Assembly (NCBI GenBank): GCA_003483125.1
Contig: DMWU01000085.1
Span: 1 to 6,865 of the forward strand
DNA: 6,865 nt
Reading direction: 5' to 3'
From: Erythrobacter sp.
GTDB lineage: Bacteria > Pseudomonadota > Alphaproteobacteria > Sphingomonadales > Sphingomonadaceae
Below the pieces are notes generated by a model, which worked only from the letters and a program-made list of their open reading frames with translations, had not been told where the DNA came from and ran no database searches. This document shows, piece by piece, positions 1 to 6,235 of the stretch (its first letter is position 1; each line of letters begins with the position of its first letter). Position numbers and translations under genes: made by a program.

Positions 1-346
1 TAGCGCCCAGCTTCCCGAGCACCGCATGGGCCGCCTCAAAATCCTGCTCTGCCCAAAGGGGATGGTTGTGCGTCATCGCCTCGCCCCAATAGGCCATCAC
101 GAAATCGGGATCGGCTGCCTGCGCCTCGCGAAATGCCTCCGCAGCCCGCGGATATTCGAAATTGTGCAGCAGTGCGAGGCCGCGAAGGAATGGTCCTTGC
201 GCCGCTTCATCGGCGCTGGTTTCCATCACCATATATTCGGTGCCGACCTGCTCTGGCGAGGTGGCCTCGCTCTCGTTATGATCAGGATGTGCAAGCAAAG
301 GCGTTGCAAAAGCCAATGCAGCGATAGCCAGTGGCAGTGTTTTCAT
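1..346 (-). CDS. Secreted TPR-type protein of unknown function (3' end outside window)
   Basis: The open frame starts at ATG 346-344 and runs off the left edge, giving 115 visible residues. The first 19 residues look like a Sec signal peptide (MK start, hydrophobic core, LLA then H at the predicted cleavage site), so the product is probably periplasmic or outer-membrane facing. After a short acidic, His-containing stretch (HPDHNE), residues about 55-88 have the helical, Ala-rich pattern of a tetratricopeptide repeat (GLALLHNF, then AAEAFREAQAADP). A Trp-rich segment (AYWGEAMTHNHPLW) follows. A purine-rich ribosome binding site (AAGGGG at 356-351, GGAGGG at 362-357) precedes the ATG and supports this start. 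The gene lies 56 bp after pntB on the same strand, so it may be read through from the pnt operon. A weak promoter-like CATTAT at 371-366 is also possible. Catalytic role unknown. The signal peptide and TPR character are fairly sure. Confidence 0.8.
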   Translation of the reverse strand, partial: MKTLPLAIAALAFATPLLAHPDHNESEATSPEQVGTEYMVMETSADEAAQGPFLRGLALLHNFEYPRAAEAFREAQAADPDFVMAYWGEAMTHNHPLWAEQDFEAAHAVLGKLGA

Positions 347-402
347 GGTTCCCCTTCCCTCCGATATAATGGCGCGCGGATGAGAGAGAATGCAAGCCCG
401 CG

Positions 403-1851
403 CTAGTCGAGACCCTTCACGATCTCTTCAACCATCTTCTTGGCATCGGAAAGCAGCATCATTGTCTGGTCCATGTAGAACACGTCGTTATCGACGCCGG
501 CATAGCCCACGCCGCCCATGCTACGCTTGATGAAGAAGACCTGCTTGGCCTTGTCCACATCGAACACGGGCATGCCATAGATCGGGCTGGACTTGTCGGT
601 CTTGGCCGCAGGGTTCACCACGTCATTCGCCCCGATGATGAAGGCGACATCGCATTGCGCGAATTCGCTATTGATGTCCTCCAGCTCAAAAACTTTGTCA
701 TAAGGCACTGCTGCTTCGGCCAGCAGCACATTCATATGGCCGGGCATGCGACCTGCAACGGGGTGGATCGCGAACTTGACCTCCACGCCCTTCTCTTCAA
801 GCAAATCACACATTTCGCGCAATGCATGCTGCGCCTGTGCCACCGCCATGCCATAACCAGGGATGACGATAACCTTCTCCGCCTGTTCAAGCATAAACGC
901 GGCGTCATCTGCACTGCCCTGCTTATAGGGGCGCTGTTCACCGCCTCCGCCGGACTGTGCGCCGTCTTCGGCGCCAAAACCGCCAGCAATCACGCTGATG
1001 AAGCTGCGGTTCATCGCACGACACATGATGTAGCTGAGAATTGCGCCTGACGAGCCGACCAACGCACCAGTTATGATCATCGCCGTATTACCCAGAGTGA
1101 AGCCCATCGCAGCAGCTGCCCAGCCCGAGTAGCTGTTCAGCATCGAAACGACGACAGGCATATCTGCCCCGCCAATAGGGATGATCAGCAGGAAGCCGAT
1201 GGCGAAGGCCAGTAGCGTGATCCACACGACCAGCATACCCTCGCCCGCGCCGCCTGCACCCGAGATGGCATAGGCACCAACCAGCCCGATAATGGCGAGC
1301 AGGGCACCCAGATTGATGACATGGCGCATGGGTAACAGGATAGGCGCACCGCTCATCCGGCCTGAAAGCTTGAGGAACGCGATGACAGAGCCCGAGAAGG
1401 TGATCGCACCTATTGCTATACCCAGTCCCAATTCGATCCGGCTAGCGAGAAAAATTTGCCCAGCAGCATCGGTAATCCCAAAGGCACCGGGGTTAAGCCA
1501 TGCAGCGAGGCCCACCAGCACGGCCGCCATACCCACCAGCGAATGGAAGGCAGCGACCAGTTCCGGCATCGCAGTCATTGCAATACGGCGCGCGATGGTG
1601 AAGCCGACGATGCCGCCAAGGAATATCGCAATCCCGATTTCGGCAATATTGGCAATGTCATGCGTTACCAGTGTGGTGATGACTGCAATCAACATGCCCA
1701 GCATGCCAAAGCGATTGCCTGCTCGGCTGGAGCTGGGTGAACTAAGACCGCGCAGCGCAAGGATAAAGAGCACGCCAGCGACTAGATATGCGATGGCGAC
1801 CCACGGGTTCGCCGCGGCGCCATTGGCCGCACTTGCGAGGAAGGAGAGCAT
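403..1851 (-). CDS. pntB: NAD(P) transhydrogenase subunit beta (PntB)
   Basis: PntB is the beta subunit of the inner-membrane proton-translocating transhydrogenase (NADH + NADP+ to NAD+ + NADPH, driven by proton entry). The 482 residues begin with about nine hydrophobic helices (residues 16-290) forming the channel. These contain the channel histidine in AAFHSLVGMAA (His103, matching E. coli His91) and the hallmark ADMPVVVSMLNSYSGW (229-244). A Gly-rich linker (291-316) leads to the cytoplasmic NADP(H)-binding domain III with GYGMAVAQAQ (332-341), HPVAGRMPGHMNVLLAEA (363-380), GANDVVNP (407-414) and KRSMGGVGYAGVDN (442-455). It is slightly longer than E. coli PntB, mainly at the N-terminus. 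The ATG shares one base with the pntAB stop (TAATG) and has a good Shine-Dalgarno 8 nt upstream, so translation is probably coupled. All expected motifs are present and the enzyme should be functional. Confidence 0.97.
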   Translation of the reverse strand: MLSFLASAANGAAANPWVAIAYLVAGVLFILALRGLSSPSSSRAGNRFGMLGMLIAVITTLVTHDIANIAEIGIAIFLGGIVGFTIARRIAMTAMPELVAAFHSLVGMAAVLVGLAAWLNPGAFGITDAAGQIFLASRIELGLGIAIGAITFSGSVIAFLKLSGRMSGAPILLPMRHVINLGALLAIIGLVGAYAISGAGGAGEGMLVVWITLLAFAIGFLLIIPIGGADMPVVVSMLNSYSGWAAAAMGFTLGNTAMIITGALVGSSGAILSYIMCRAMNRSFISVIAGGFGAEDGAQSGGGGEQRPYKQGSADDAAFMLEQAEKVIVIPGYGMAVAQAQHALREMCDLLEEKGVEVKFAIHPVAGRMPGHMNVLLAEAAVPYDKVFELEDINSEFAQCDVAFIIGANDVVNPAAKTDKSSPIYGMPVFDVDKAKQVFFIKRSMGGVGYAGVDNDVFYMDQTMMLLSDAKKMVEEIVKGLD

Positions 1852-2135
1852 TACTTCTTCTCCTTCTTCTTATACATGGCGAGCATTCGCTCTGTGACCG
1901 CAAAGCCACCGAAAATGTTCACACTCGCAAGCGCGACGCCAATCAGGCCTAGCCATTTTGCAATGTCACTCCCGGCCTCGGCACTCGCAATCAGCGCCCC
2001 GACAATGATCACCGATGAAATCGCATTGGTCACCGCCATTAGCGGGGTGTGTAACGCCGGTGTGACGGACCAGACGACGTAATAGCCAACGAAACAGGCC
2101 AGCACGAAGATCGAGAGGATCGAAATAAAGTCCAT
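1851..2135 (-). CDS. pntAB: NAD(P) transhydrogenase subunit alpha part 2 (PntAB, membrane part)
   Basis: This 94-residue protein is the small membrane piece of a split alpha subunit. In E. coli it is fused to the C-terminus of PntA, whereas many alphaproteobacteria encode it separately. Three hydrophobic segments (about 4-24, 34-52 and 59-80) supply helices of the proton-channel domain II. Family signatures are GYYVVWSVTPALHTPL (17-32), VTNAISSVIIVGAL (35-48) and NIFGGFAVTERML (73-85). The protein ends in a Lys-rich cytoplasmic tail (KKKEKK). It starts 3 bp after the pntAA stop, and an AAGGGA ribosome binding site lies inside the end of pntAA. It overlaps the pntB start by one base. The tight packing implies stoichiometric synthesis with PntAA and PntB. 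No oddity in the protein itself. Confidence 0.96.
   Translation of the reverse strand: MDFISILSIFVLACFVGYYVVWSVTPALHTPLMAVTNAISSVIIVGALIASAEAGSDIAKWLGLIGVALASVNIFGGFAVTERMLAMYKKKEKK
1860..1865 (-). promoter_or_regulatory. Ribosome binding site of pntB inside pntAB
   Basis: AAGGAG on the minus strand, 8 nt before the pntB ATG. It lies in the codons for the Lys-rich tail of PntAB, so the purine-rich Lys/Glu codons double as the Shine-Dalgarno. It fixes the pntB start at 1851. Confidence 0.75.
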
Positions 2136-2138
2136 GGC

Positions 2139-3260
2139 CTATCCCTTCAGCCTCTCATTGACGATCTCACCACCCTTGGTCAGGCGCACCGCGTCTCCGA
2201 TTTCCTCATCGAGTACAGGCTTGCCTTCTTCCTTGTCCCAAAAGGCGGAAAGGAAATTGTACTGGTTACGCGCGAACAGCGCCGATGAGTCAGCAGCAAG
2301 ATGGCTCGCCGTATTCGAATAGCCCATGATGAATACGCCGTGGCGCTCTACGACCTCATCAGCTCTTGAACCTTCGACATTTCCGCCCTGCGCAACCGCA
2401 AGGTCAAAAATCACGCTGCCAGGTTTCATGGTCGCAATCTGCGCATCGCTAATCAGCTGCGGCGCTGCCTGGCCCGGGATGAGCGCTGTCGTGATCACGA
2501 TATCCTGCTTCGCAATATGGCCGGAAACCAATTCAGCTTGAGCCTTCTGGTATTCTTCGCTCATCTCGGTGGCATAGCCGCCACTGCCTTCACCCTCGAT
2601 ACCCTCGACTTCTTCCACAAAGATCGGCTTGGCCCCGAGTGAGAGGATTTGCTCTTTGGTTGCGCTTCGAACGTCAGTGGCTGAGACTTGCGCGCCCAAC
2701 CTGCGAGCCGTTGCGATTGCCTGCAATCCAGCAACACCCACACCCATTACGAATACGCGCGCTGCCTGGACCGTTCCCGCAGCCGTCATCATCATGGGAA
2801 ATGCACGGCCATATTGGTCAGAAGCAGCGATTACAGCCTTATAGCCTGCAAGGTTTGACTGACTGGAAAGCACATCCATGCTCTGCGCGCGTGTTATACG
2901 CGGCATGAACTCCATCGAGAGAGCTTCAAAGCCGGCCTTCGCATAGGCCTCTACGCGCTCATTCTCGACGAATGGATCGAACAGTGCGGCGACCCACGCG
3001 CCGGCCTTTGCCCCCTGTAACGTCATGACGTCAGGTGCCTGTATGCCCAGCACGATATCAGCGTCCTTCACTGCGTCTTGTGCAGGGCAAACCTCGGCAC
3101 CCGATTCCTGATAGTCTTTGTCGGAGATAGACGCTGCATCGCCCGCACCGGATTCGACTGAGACATTGGCCCCGAGGGCGACGAATTTACGCACTGTTTC
3201 AGGTGTCGCGGCAACGCGATGCTCACCTTCGGCGCGTTCTTTCAATACAGTGATTTTCAA
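2139..3260 (-). CDS. pntAA: NAD(P) transhydrogenase subunit alpha part 1 (PntAA, NAD-binding domain I)
   Basis: PntAA (373 residues) is the soluble cytoplasmic NAD(H)-binding domain I, about the usual length for a split alpha subunit (alanine dehydrogenase/PNT family). Landmarks are the N-terminal KERAEGEHRVAATPETV (7-23), PRITRAQSMDVLSSQSNLAG (120-139) lining the nucleotide site, the Rossmann loop GVGVAGLQA (173-181) with Asp196 in ATDVR placed to bind the NAD ribose, the mobile-loop region (about 220-240), TTALIPGQAAP (257-267) and FDLAVAQGGN (285-294). The start codon is TTG (3260-3258). No ATG is possible, because an in-frame TGA lies only five codons upstream, and the family N-terminus begins exactly here. 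There is no clear Shine-Dalgarno, so translation may depend on coupling to the small oxidase-subunit gene ending 12 bp upstream. It is followed by pntAB after 3 bp. Confidence 0.96.
   Translation of the reverse strand: MKITVLKERAEGEHRVAATPETVRKFVALGANVSVESGAGDAASISDKDYQESGAEVCPAQDAVKDADIVLGIQAPDVMTLQGAKAGAWVAALFDPFVENERVEAYAKAGFEALSMEFMPRITRAQSMDVLSSQSNLAGYKAVIAASDQYGRAFPMMMTAAGTVQAARVFVMGVGVAGLQAIATARRLGAQVSATDVRSATKEQILSLGAKPIFVEEVEGIEGEGSGGYATEMSEEYQKAQAELVSGHIAKQDIVITTALIPGQAAPQLISDAQIATMKPGSVIFDLAVAQGGNVEGSRADEVVERHGVFIMGYSNTASHLAADSSALFARNQYNFLSAFWDKEEGKPVLDEEIGDAVRLTKGGEIVNERLKG
2142..2147 (-). promoter_or_regulatory. Ribosome binding site of pntAB inside the end of pntAA
   Basis: AAGGGA on the minus strand, 6 nt before the pntAB ATG. 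It is formed by the last two sense codons of pntAA (Lys-Gly), which supports the chosen pntAB start and tight coupling. Confidence 0.65.
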
Positions 3261-3272
3261 GGTTTTTTGAGC

Positions 3273-3395
3273 TCAATCTGCGATCAGCATTATTACGATC
3301 ATGGTGATGATCGCAATCGTTGGTACAGACCACTTCAAAAGGGTTAGGAAGCTGCCGTAAGTGCTTTCTGCAGCTTTCATGTCTTGCGATGCCAT
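3273..3395 (-). CDS. aa3-type cytochrome c oxidase subunit IV family peptide (40 aa)
   Basis: A 40-codon gene from ATG 3395-3393 to TGA 3275-3273. The product has a short polar N-terminus (MASQDMKAAESTYGSF) followed by one hydrophobic helix (about residues 17-39, TLLKWSVPTIAIITMIVIML). The ESTYGSFLxLxKW pattern before a single helix is the signature of the bacterial aa3-type cytochrome c oxidase subunit IV family (Pfam COX4_pro_2), seen as the single-helix subunit IV of the Paracoccus oxidase (gene ctaH there, from memory). It is the first gene of the pnt group: its stop lies 12 bp before the TTG of pntAA, and a candidate promoter lies just upstream. GAGGG about 11 nt before the ATG could be the ribosome binding site. 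The family call is by pattern recognition. A role as a transhydrogenase-associated peptide rather than an oxidase subunit cannot be excluded. Confidence 0.85.
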   Translation of the reverse strand: MASQDMKAAESTYGSFLTLLKWSVPTIAIITMIVIMLIAD

Positions 3396-3417
3396 TTATC
3401 CAAATCCCTCACATCAA

Positions 3418-3447
3418 ATTATGCGTTTGAGTTTGTTTATCGCGCAA
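3418..3447 (-). promoter_or_regulatory. Candidate sigma-70-type promoter of the cox-pnt operon
   Basis: On the minus strand CATAAT (3423-3418) matches the -10 consensus at five of six bases. TTGCGC (3447-3442) lies 18 bp upstream as a weak -35. Transcription would start near 3411, giving a short leader of roughly 15 nt before the oxidase-subunit ATG at 3395. Position and fit make this the best candidate in the divergent gap, but it is seen by eye only. Confidence 0.4.
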
Positions 3448-3456
3448 TCATCGCGA
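3440..3456. repeat. Short inverted repeat (possible operator) over the cox-pnt -35
   Basis: TCGCG (3440-3444) and CGCGA (3452-3456) form a perfect 5-bp dyad with a 7-bp spacer. It covers the proposed -35 element of the minus-strand promoter, a position typical of an operator. Short GC-rich dyads also arise by chance. Confidence 0.3.
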
Positions 3457-3498
3457 CCTCAAGGTGTGGCATGGCATCTTCCGACCCAAATATTAGCC

Positions 3499-3513
3499 TT
3501 AATTTGTTCTTTA
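3499..3513 (+). promoter_or_regulatory. CtrA-like box upstream of the response regulator
   Basis: TTAA (3499-3502), seven bases, then TTTA (3510-3513) matches the alphaproteobacterial CtrA consensus TTAA-N7-TTAA at seven of eight bases. It overlaps the possible -35 region of the rightward promoter, where activating CtrA sites usually lie. The match is in AT-rich intergenic DNA, so chance is not excluded. Confidence 0.3.
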
Positions 3514-3535
3514 CCCATTTTCGCTAGACTAGGAT
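3504..3535 (+). promoter_or_regulatory. Candidate promoter region of the response regulator gene
   Basis: Two weak pairings exist: TTGTTC (3504-3509) with TAGACT (3525-3530) at 15 bp, or TTCTTT (3507-3512) with TAGGAT (3530-3535) at 17 bp. The second would start transcription near 3542, about 19 nt before the ATG. Poor -35 elements fit an activator-dependent promoter. Low confidence in the exact boxes. Confidence 0.25.
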
Positions 3536-3560
3536 TCCGTACCAGATTGGGAACCAGAAG

Positions 3561-4985
3561 ATGGCGATGGCGGAAGACGACCAGCAATTGCTGATGCTGA
3601 TCGATGATGAACCGGCGCAATGCCGGCTTATTTCCGCGATTGCGGCGCGCGAGGGATGGCGCACAATCACGGCCGGCGATTCTGAAACCGCGGTCGCGAT
3701 TCTGGGTACGCGTGATGGTATGCGCCTGTCAGCTATTATCCTCGATCAATGGGTTCCTGGTGATGATACTTGCGAACTGATTGCAGAGCTCAAGAGCCGT
3801 CGTCCCAAACTGCCGATATTAATGCTCACTACCAGCGCTTCGCCTGCACTTGCAGTGGATGCCATGCGCGCAGGGGCAACAGACTATCTAATCAAACCTG
3901 TCTCGCCCGACCGGTTGATGGACGCATTGCGAGCCGCCACGCAGAAAGAGGCTCCGAGCGACGAGCTGCAACCATTGGCGGAAAAGATGCCTGTCGCGTT
4001 GGACTTCGATGCCATGATCGGCACTGATCCCAAATTCCGAACGGCCTTGGCGCAAGCAGCCAAGGCGGCACGCGGTCACGCCAACGTCTTGCTCGAAGGG
4101 GAAAGCGGTACGGGCAAGGAAATGGTCATCCGCGCGATGCATGCTGCATCACCGCGCGCTAAAGCCCCTCTGCGCATAATCAATGTGGGCGGCGTTCCGG
4201 TAAATTCCGTTGAATCGGTTCTATTCGGTCATGAGCCTAACGCATTCCCAGGTGCCTTTGATCGCCAGATCGGCGCTTTCCAGCAATGCGATGGCGGAAC
4301 GCTGGTGCTGGACGAAGTCAACCGACTTACGACAGACATGCAGCAGCGCCTGATCGAGACCCTAATTTCTGGCATCGTCCGCCCGACCGGCGCATCGCAT
4401 GGCTTTCGCGTGGACGTGCGCCTCTTCTGCGCCAGCGATTATCCAGTCGAGCAGCTTGTGGCCTCGGGTCATTTCGACGCAGACTTGCTCGAGCTCATAA
4501 CACCGACAAAGATAGTCTTGCCCCCGTTGCGCGAACGCACGGGCGATATCGCCGGATTGACGCGCCATTTCCTTGCCCGCATCGGTGAACAGCCCGGATT
4601 GAGGCATCTTTCGATTGCCGATTCCGCGCTTTCCCTGTTGGCTTCTTACGATTGGCCGGGAAATGTACGCCAGCTGCAGGCGGTTCTTTTCCGCGCGGCG
4701 GTACATTGCGACAATCAGTCGCTAACCGCCGAAAGCTTCCCACAATTGCGCGAGTTGCTAGGCGAGATGCAGGAATCGAGCAATCCGCAGCATGAAGGCG
4801 TAGGCGTGATGCTCTACACCGATGATGGCAACCTGCGCCCCCTGGACCAAATCGAAGCCGATGTGATCCGGCTCGCGATCGGGCACTATCGCGGCCGCAT
4901 GACCGAAGTTGCACGGCGTCTGGGCATTGGGCGCTCTACGCTCTATCGTAAGCTCTCCGACTTGGGAATTGGTGACGCTGCCTAA
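3561..4985 (+). CDS. NtrC-family response regulator (REC-AAA+-Fis) lacking the sigma-54 contact motif
   Basis: This 474-residue protein has three domains. The receiver (about 10-125) has the acidic pair Asp15/Asp16, phosphoacceptor Asp62 (IILDQW), Thr90 and Lys112 (IKPVS), so phosphorylation by a histidine kinase is expected. The AAA+ domain (about 150-385) has Walker A GESGTGKE (180-187), Walker B GGTLVLDEV (245-253), LPPLRER (320-326) and sensor II WPGNVRQL (365-372). The C-terminal Fis-type helix-turn-helix (about 430-468) binds DNA. The key sigma-54 loop GAFTGA is NAFPGA (227-232). The usual FRxDLYYRL segment that supplies arginine fingers reads FDADLLELI (305-313), and the AATN of sensor I reads CASD (290-293). 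It is therefore probably not a normal sigma-54 activator and may act on sigma-70 promoters, as does Rhodobacter capsulatus NtrC. No histidine kinase is adjacent. ATG 3561 is chosen because GGGAA lies 7 nt upstream; ATG 3567 is an alternative. Target genes unknown. Confidence 0.92.
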   Translation: MAMAEDDQQLLMLIDDEPAQCRLISAIAAREGWRTITAGDSETAVAILGTRDGMRLSAIILDQWVPGDDTCELIAELKSRRPKLPILMLTTSASPALAVDAMRAGATDYLIKPVSPDRLMDALRAATQKEAPSDELQPLAEKMPVALDFDAMIGTDPKFRTALAQAAKAARGHANVLLEGESGTGKEMVIRAMHAASPRAKAPLRIINVGGVPVNSVESVLFGHEPNAFPGAFDRQIGAFQQCDGGTLVLDEVNRLTTDMQQRLIETLISGIVRPTGASHGFRVDVRLFCASDYPVEQLVASGHFDADLLELITPTKIVLPPLRERTGDIAGLTRHFLARIGEQPGLRHLSIADSALSLLASYDWPGNVRQLQAVLFRAAVHCDNQSLTAESFPQLRELLGEMQESSNPQHEGVGVMLYTDDGNLRPLDQIEADVIRLAIGHYRGRMTEVARRLGIGRSTLYRKLSDLGIGDAA

Positions 4986-5025
4986 AGCTCTTGCCGCCGG
5001 TCTGCCCGGTTCCTTTTGCTAATGA

Positions 5026-5805
5026 ATGGCTAGATTGAATGGCAAGACCTGTATCGTAACTGGCGGGGCTCAAGGCATCGGACGCGCAATTTGCGAGGCC
5101 TACGCACGCGAAGGCGCGAAGGTAATTCTGACAGACAAGTGCATTGATGCTGGCCAACAGGCGGCCAAAGAGATCGGTTGCGAGTTCGTCGAGCTCGATG
5201 TGCGTGAGGAAAGTCATTGGGAGCGGATCTCAAAACGCTATCCGCAGATCGATGTATTGGTAAATAATGCCGGGATTACGGGTTTCGAGGATAGTCCGGG
5301 TCCGCACGATCCTGAAAATTCATCACTGGAAGATTGGCGTGCGGTCCATGCTGTTAACAATGACGGGACCTTTCTTGGCTGCAGATATGCGCTGAAAGCG
5401 ATGAAGGCGGCAGGAAACGGATCAATCATCAATATGTCTTCTCGCTCCGGCTTGATCGGTATTCCCGGTGCTGCCGCCTACGCGGCTAGCAAGGCAGCGA
5501 TACGAAACCACACAAAATCTGTTGCGCTTTATGCCGCCCAGCAGGGGTGGAAGATCCGCTGCAATTCAATCCACCCCGCCGCAATCCTCACTCCGATCTG
5601 GGATGCAATGCTGGGCGATGGTCCGGATCGTGACGAGAAGATGGCAACCCTGGTGGCCGACACACCACTCAAAAGATTTGGCACAGTCGAAGAGGTCGCC
5701 GCCATGTGCGTTTACCTCGCGAGTGACGAGAGCTCTTACACAACCGGCGTCGAATTCACGCTGGATGGCGGCCTCTTAGCTGGCTCTGCTGCGTCGCCGG
5801 GATAG
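5026..5805 (+). CDS. Short-chain dehydrogenase/reductase (SDR) family oxidoreductase
   Basis: A 259-residue classical SDR, the normal length for the family. It has the Rossmann glycine motif TGGAQGIG (12-19), Asp37 at the end of the second strand (suggesting NAD(H) rather than NADP(H)), LDVR (57-60), NNAG (80-83), Asn111/112 in the fourth helix, catalytic Ser138/139 (NMSSRSG), and Tyr152/Lys156 (YAASK). The C-terminal half carries [10 protein letters not shown] (183-192) and the family ending [10 protein letters not shown] (240-249). It should oxidise an alcohol or reduce a ketone, but the substrate cannot be read from the sequence. It resembles the cyclic-alcohol and hydroxysteroid dehydrogenase branch only in general. 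It lies 40 bp after the response-regulator gene. No Shine-Dalgarno is visible before ATG 5026; this ATG gives the expected N-terminus. Its last 50 bp overlap the convergent GIY-YIG gene. Confidence 0.95.
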   Translation: MARLNGKTCIVTGGAQGIGRAICEAYAREGAKVILTDKCIDAGQQAAKEIGCEFVELDVREESHWERISKRYPQIDVLVNNAGITGFEDSPGPHDPENSSLEDWRAVHAVNNDGTFLGCRYALKAMKAAGNGSIINMSSRSGLIGIPGAAAYAASKAAIRNHTKSVALYAAQQGWKIRCNSIHPAAILTPIWDAMLGDGPDRDEKMATLVADTPLKRFGTVEEVAAMCVYLASDESSYTTGVEFTLDGGLLAGSAASPG

Positions 5806-6235
5806 GCTGCAAGAGATGCGCCGGACAAACTGAGCAATCGCTGCTGCCAAATCCGGACAAAGCAGGCCGGAACTTCCCGGTTCCAAGCAATTGACTGACT
5901 ATCTCGCATTCGCTTCCGCCAGGTATGGCGAGTGCCTCAATATGCGCTGCCCGCGTCGTTAGTTCATCGACATGCCAGCGGATCGGCTTGTCCTTGCGAA
6001 AATGGCGGGAGAGACGCGCCCCTATACCTCCGGGTCCCGTAGCGCTTCCTGCATAGACCAGAGGGCCCTGCAACTTGGCTGCACCCAATGCTTTGCGGCT
6101 GAACACAACCGGTTCAGCCATTTCGATCAGCAAGGCATAGGCGCCCGCTTCGTCGCCTAACTCCGAAATATTTGCCGCGCTTGCGAATGTGGCATCGGGA
6201 AAGATTTCGCGCAGTTGGTCGACAACTCCACCCAT
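5756..6235 (-). CDS. GIY-YIG nuclease family protein (DUF123 type)
   Basis: A 159-residue protein with the layout of the DUF123/GIY-YIG family, stand-alone relatives of a domain that is fused to endonuclease III in some archaea. The GIY element is GAYALLI (31-37) and the YIG element is VYAGSA (60-65), followed by [15 protein letters not shown] (67-81, with candidate catalytic Arg74), a WHVDEL strand (87-92), ECEIV (109-113, candidate metal-binding Glu) and the diagnostic [14 protein letters not shown] (128-141). A DNA-cleaving or repair role is only inferred. The start is ATG 6235-6233, which overlaps the folP stop as TGATG. A longer in-frame ATG at 6340 exists, but its extra 35 residues lie wholly inside folP and do not fit the family. 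There is no separate ribosome binding site, so translation is likely coupled to folP. The 3' end overlaps the SDR gene. Confidence 0.9.
   Translation of the reverse strand: MGGVVDQLREIFPDATFASAANISELGDEAGAYALLIEMAEPVVFSRKALGAAKLQGPLVYAGSATGPGGIGARLSRHFRKDKPIRWHVDELTTRAAHIEALAIPGGSECEIVSQLLGTGKFRPALSGFGSSDCSVCPAHLLQPIPATQQSQLRGRHPA

Noticed and set aside
374..403. GCGCGG / CCGCGC inverted repeat between pntB and the TPR gene
   Set aside because: Six-base arms with an 18-base loop and no T run on either strand. Ordinary in GC-rich DNA.
26..406. 126-codon plus-strand open frame
   Set aside because: It is antisense to the secreted TPR gene, which has a signal peptide, repeat and ribosome binding site, whereas this frame has none.
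1292..1897. 201-codon open frame on the plus strand
   Set aside because: It lies antisense to pntB/pntAB, whose motifs are unmistakable. The product is low-complexity Ala/Pro/Ser/Arg without any family signature.
3361..3594. 77-codon plus-strand open frame across the divergent gap
   Set aside because: It covers the 5' end of the cox-like gene in antisense, both promoters and the response-regulator start out of frame. No ribosome binding site or motif.
4495..4914. 139-codon minus-strand open frame inside the response regulator
   Set aside because: Arg/Cys/His-rich shadow of the Fis and AAA+ coding region; no start signal.
4996..5017. Possible terminator after the response regulator (GCCGG, 5-base loop, CCGGT, then TCCTTTT)
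   Set aside because: The stem is only four G-C pairs plus one G-U, and the T run is short and offset. It is too weak to call.
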